Part shown: piece by piece, positions 61,518 through 64,000 of the stretch | How the letters are laid out: each line of letters begins with the position of its first letter | Position numbering within the stretch: the first letter of the stretch is position 1 | From: JALOAD01 sp023228995 [NCBI: Candidatus Muiribacterium halophilum] | Lineage (GTDB): Bacteria > Muiribacteriota > Muiribacteriia > Muiribacteriales | Length of the DNA stretch: 64,000 nucleotides | Reading direction: 5' to 3' | NCBI GenBank assembly: GCA_023228995.1 | Contig: JALOAD010000003.1 | Coordinates: 1 to 64,000, forward strand | Position numbers and translations under genes: made by a program | Notes under the pieces: generated by a model | What the model saw: the letters and a program-made list of their open reading frames with translations, nothing else | Databases searched by the model: none | What the model was told of the DNA's origin: nothing

Positions 61518-62500
61518 GACAACTCTCTTTTTTCAACATAAATATCATAATTTTCCTTGTAAAAATCTATTGTTTTTTCAATACCAACTTCCAATGAAAA
61601 TACAGGACTCCATTCAATATCATTTTTTAATTTTGAGATATCTGCAATAAAGTCTCCTGTTTCCACATTTATATAATTTTCAGGCCAATCAATTAAATTA
61701 ATCTTTCCAGAACCAGATATTCTTATTATTGTTTCTGCCATATCTATAAAACAAATTCCATTACCACTTCCAAGATTATATACCTTACCATCAGTTGTAT
61801 CAGAAAAAGCAGATTTTATAAGACCACATACCAGATCATCAATAAAAATATAATCTCTTTTCTGTTTTCCATCACCATATATTGATATTTCTCTGTTCTC
61901 TATTGCCTGTCTTATAAACCAGTTAACAATGCCATATCCACTATGTTTTATCTGACCACGAGGACCATAAGGATTTGTAATCCTAAAACAGGTACATCTT
62001 ATTCCAAACATTCTATAATAATACAGATATATACTCTCAGCAGCCATCTTATTCAGAGCATAGGGGGTCAGCGGTTCCATTGCATGATCTTCTAAAACAG
62101 GATTATTATCGATTTTTCCATATTGAAGTCTGGTTCCAGAATATATAATTTTTATAGATGGATTATGTTTTCTGATCTCCTCCAGCACTCTCAGATGTCC
62201 CATATAATTAATTTCAGCATCATAGATTGGATTCTCAAGACTCAAATTGTGATTTATCTGACCAGCCATATTAAAGATTATATCAATATCTTTTAATCTG
62301 TAAGATATTTTTTCAAAATCTCTTATATCTAAATTGATTATCTCTATATTATCCTTTATCTCTTTTATATTATTAAGATTAGCACCGTATTTAGGATCAA
62401 AAAAATCCAAAAGTATAATTTTGTGACCAAGTTTAAAAAGTTCCAGTGCAATACTAGAACCAATCATCCCAAGTCCACCTGTAATAAGAATAGTTTTCAT
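61514..62500 (-). CDS. NAD-dependent epimerase/dehydratase (extended SDR)
   Basis: The 328-residue nucleotide-sugar enzyme has the NAD loop TGGLGMIGS at the N-terminus, NMAGQ near 77, IYSGTRLQYG, the catalytic Y-x3-K (YALNKMAAES) and the NPYGPRGQ loop that contacts the nucleotide. It is most like GalE/RmlB-type or UDP-uronate-type enzymes; the exact sugar cannot be told. It lies 3 nt after the glycosyltransferase gene and overlaps the methyltransferase gene by 4 nt. Confidence 0.88.
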   Translation of the reverse strand: MKTILITGGLGMIGSSIALELFKLGHKIILLDFFDPKYGANLNNIKEIKDNIEIINLDIRDFEKISYRLKDIDIIFNMAGQINHNLSLENPIYDAEINYMGHLRVLEEIRKHNPSIKIIYSGTRLQYGKIDNNPVLEDHAMEPLTPYALNKMAAESIYLYYYRMFGIRCTCFRITNPYGPRGQIKHSGYGIVNWFIRQAIENREISIYGDGKQKRDYIFIDDLVCGLIKSAFSDTTDGKVYNLGSGNGICFIDMAETIIRISGSGKINLIDWPENYINVETGDFIADISKLKNDIEWSPVFSLEVGIEKTIDFYKENYDIYVEKRELS

Positions 62501-62503
62501 AAA

Positions 62504-63838
62504 TTAAAATGTAATTAAGTTTTTAAATCCTTTTTCTGATAAATTTTTTTCTATTTCTTGCCAGTAAGTCATTGATGTTATATAAATTGGGACTTCTTTA
62601 TATTTGTCACTTGAAAAAATATCAATATAAAATTCATCTTCAACCTTTTTTCTGTCAATATCATAAATCCCATTAACATTTATATTTAAACTCTTTAACC
62701 ATAAATTAAGGAGTTTACCAAATAATCCATATCCATATATTATACAGGATTCTTTTACAAAACTCCTCGATAAAATTATATTGGTCAATTCCAGAATCTC
62801 ATTCCCACATTCCTCAATTATAATATCTATTACAGAATCTTCATTTAAACAATTAATCTTCATGAAATTTTTATTTATGCCAGAAATAAAATAATCATCA
62901 AATGAAAATAGAAAATTTCTTTTTAATTTTATTTTTTCACTCGCATTTGAATAAATTTTGAATAATACCGGCTTATTGAATTTTATTATGTATGATTTCT
63001 TATTTTCTAATTTTATTGAAATCTTCTTTCTTTCATAATCAAAAAAATAATTGTCAATTTTCTTACCATTATTCGATTCTGTCTCCACAGTGATAAAACT
63101 CAGTAAATTTTTAAAATCTTTGTATACTCTCGAATTATTATACATATTCTTATACACATGTTTATTATTGATTATTAACTGCATATTCATAAAAATTCTT
63201 TTATATAAATTACTATTCATTTCTGTTATCATGGATTTATCTTTTTTTCTGTAGAAAAATAATATTTCATTGATTTTATATGCTTTTTTGCCTAATTCCG
63301 CAATTGATACCCATAAATCCCAATCTTCCATTCCATATTCCATATTAGACTTATACCCACCACACAATTCCCAGTCTTTCTTTCTAAACATTGAACATGC
63401 CGATATATAATTATTCATAATTAAAGAAGATTCGGTAAAGACATTGCAAATTCTTTCTTCTTCACTAGCTCCAAAATATCTGAAATTGGCATAAACAATC
63501 CCCACATCATTGTATTTTCCCATAATATCAACAGCTTTTTCAATAAATGTCTCGTGGATAAGGTCATCTGAGTCCAAAGGGAAAATATAACGGCCCGTAG
63601 ATTTTTCGATTCCATAATTTCTGGCATTGGAAAGTCCAGAATTGTTGATATGATAAAAAGTTACTGAACTAAATTTTTTTTCAATTCCCCTTATTTTTTT
63701 CTCATTCTCATAATCAGATCCATCATTTACTACAATTATCTCGATATTTTTATAAGTTTGATGAAATGCAGATATAATTGTCTCTTCCAGATATTCAGCA
63801 TGATTATAACAAGGAATTATAATACTTACACGATTCAT
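62504..63838 (-). CDS. GT2 glycosyltransferase with Rossmann-like tail
   Basis: The 444-residue protein has a GT2 domain at residues 1-240 (VSIIIPCYNHAEYLEETIIS, NDGSD, FPLDSDDLIH with the metal-binding Asp residues, MEDWDLW). A beta-rich middle (about 250-355) was not recognised. The C-terminal 85 residues (CIIYGYGLFGKLLNLWL to the end) match the tail of the 643-residue transferase at 57387-59318, sharing GIYD, YIDIFSS and IYITS. It lies 3 nt after a partial gene at the window edge, so it is not the first gene of its operon. Confidence 0.85.
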   Translation of the reverse strand: MNRVSIIIPCYNHAEYLEETIISAFHQTYKNIEIIVVNDGSDYENEKKIRGIEKKFSSVTFYHINNSGLSNARNYGIEKSTGRYIFPLDSDDLIHETFIEKAVDIMGKYNDVGIVYANFRYFGASEEERICNVFTESSLIMNNYISACSMFRKKDWELCGGYKSNMEYGMEDWDLWVSIAELGKKAYKINEILFFYRKKDKSMITEMNSNLYKRIFMNMQLIINNKHVYKNMYNNSRVYKDFKNLLSFITVETESNNGKKIDNYFFDYERKKISIKLENKKSYIIKFNKPVLFKIYSNASEKIKLKRNFLFSFDDYFISGINKNFMKINCLNEDSVIDIIIEECGNEILELTNIILSRSFVKESCIIYGYGLFGKLLNLWLKSLNINVNGIYDIDRKKVEDEFYIDIFSSDKYKEVPIYITSMTYWQEIEKNLSEKGFKNLITF

Positions 63839-63841
63839 AAA

Positions 63842-64000
63842 CTATATTCTAACATATGGGATAGTCTTTTTTAAACAAGAAAAAAAAAGTTTTATAATTT
63901 TATGATACTTGATATTAACATCTAGTCTTGTAAAAAGCTTATACAAAATTTTTGCATTTAAAAAAATAAAAATTAAAAAACTACTTAGTTTAATAGGTTC
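63842..64000 (-). CDS. partial gene, C-terminal 52 residues, cut by window edge
   Basis: The frame is open from the right edge to a TAG at 63842-63844, ending ...KLFFSCLKKTIPYVRI. The stop lies 3 nt before the next ATG, the same tight spacing as in the rest of the operon, which supports a real gene. The fragment is hydrophobic and basic (NAKILYKLFTRLDVNIKY), compatible with the tail of a glycosyltransferase or a membrane enzyme, but no family can be named. Confidence 0.5.
   Translation of the reverse strand, partial: EPIKLSSFLIFIFLNAKILYKLFTRLDVNIKYHKIIKLFFSCLKKTIPYVRI

Noticed and set aside
1-64000. tRNA or rRNA genes
   Set aside because: I looked for the TTCRANNC loop with flanking arms and for conserved rRNA blocks in the spacers and found none; a covariance-model scan would be needed to exclude an odd tRNA.

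Overview
The window is a very AT-rich stretch of bacterial chromosome. About 55 genes are packed on both strands, with short spacers between operons and no tRNA or rRNA gene that I could find. The gene content points to an anaerobic, amino-acid-fermenting, probably two-membrane bacterium. Evidence for this is a complete oxidative ornithine pathway, an adenosylcobalamin-dependent methylmalonyl-CoA mutase set, exported proteins including one with a beta-rich outer-membrane-like tail, pseudopilin-like proteins, a SecB-like chaperone and a surface-glycan cluster. TTG and GTG starts with good Shine-Dalgarno sequences are common. I cannot name the phylum; an uncultured AT-rich lineage such as Muirbacteria, or a Fusobacteria-like or Clostridia-like fermenter, would fit, but this is a guess.

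Layout. 0.2-6.6 kb (minus): methylmalonyl-CoA operon (mutase B12 subunit, MeaB, epimerase, mutase catalytic subunit), followed by a fold-type-II PLP-like/GNAT fusion that lacks the Schiff-base lysine and by a geranylgeranyl-reductase-like flavoprotein. 6.6-7.3 kb: dispersed repeats with a nested MITE. 7.5-8.8 kb (minus): an overlapping three-gene operon (HEPN protein, unknown protein, SecB-like chaperone) that looks like a toxin-antitoxin-chaperone system. 9.2-14.5 kb (plus): ord, ortA, ortB, oraS, oraE. 15.6-19.3 kb (plus): degenerate GGDEF protein, MutL/GlmL-like ATPase, ornithine racemase and a short MscS channel. 19.8-34.1 kb: FecR-like and TPR-like proteins, comM, PAS-GGDEF, a frameshifted metallophosphatase, yjbQ, DUF4911, trhP, ruvX, alaS, and two exported or membrane proteins. 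34.3-36.7 kb (plus): PilX-like/bactofilin-like protein and nth. 37.1-42.8 kb (minus): murI-rph-rdgB and tig-clpP-clpX. 43.1-51.7 kb: a PilP-like protein, two DUF3857/transglutaminase paralogues and a 1312-residue radical SAM protein. 51.7-52.7 kb: 354-bp tandem duplications. 52.8-55.7 kb (plus): an exported protein and a pseudopilin. 55.8-64 kb: glycosyltransferases, a methyltransferase and an epimerase of a glycan locus that runs off the right edge.

How the genes work together. L-ornithine is racemised (orr), rearranged (oraSE), oxidatively deaminated (ord) and cleaved by CoA to alanine and acetyl-CoA (ortAB). The mutase operon interconverts succinyl-CoA and methylmalonyl-CoA, probably towards propionate. 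Both routes use adenosylcobalamin, and each comes with its own putative repair protein (MutL-like for OraSE, MeaB for the mutase).

Most interesting points: the HEPN/unknown/SecB-like operon; the giant radical SAM protein co-transcribed with an active/dead transglutaminase pair; the lysine-less PLP/GNAT fusion; a family of short hairpins whose arms vary while the triplet loop and TTAATTA/GCTAAC flanks persist; and several promoters placed so that transcripts would be leaderless.
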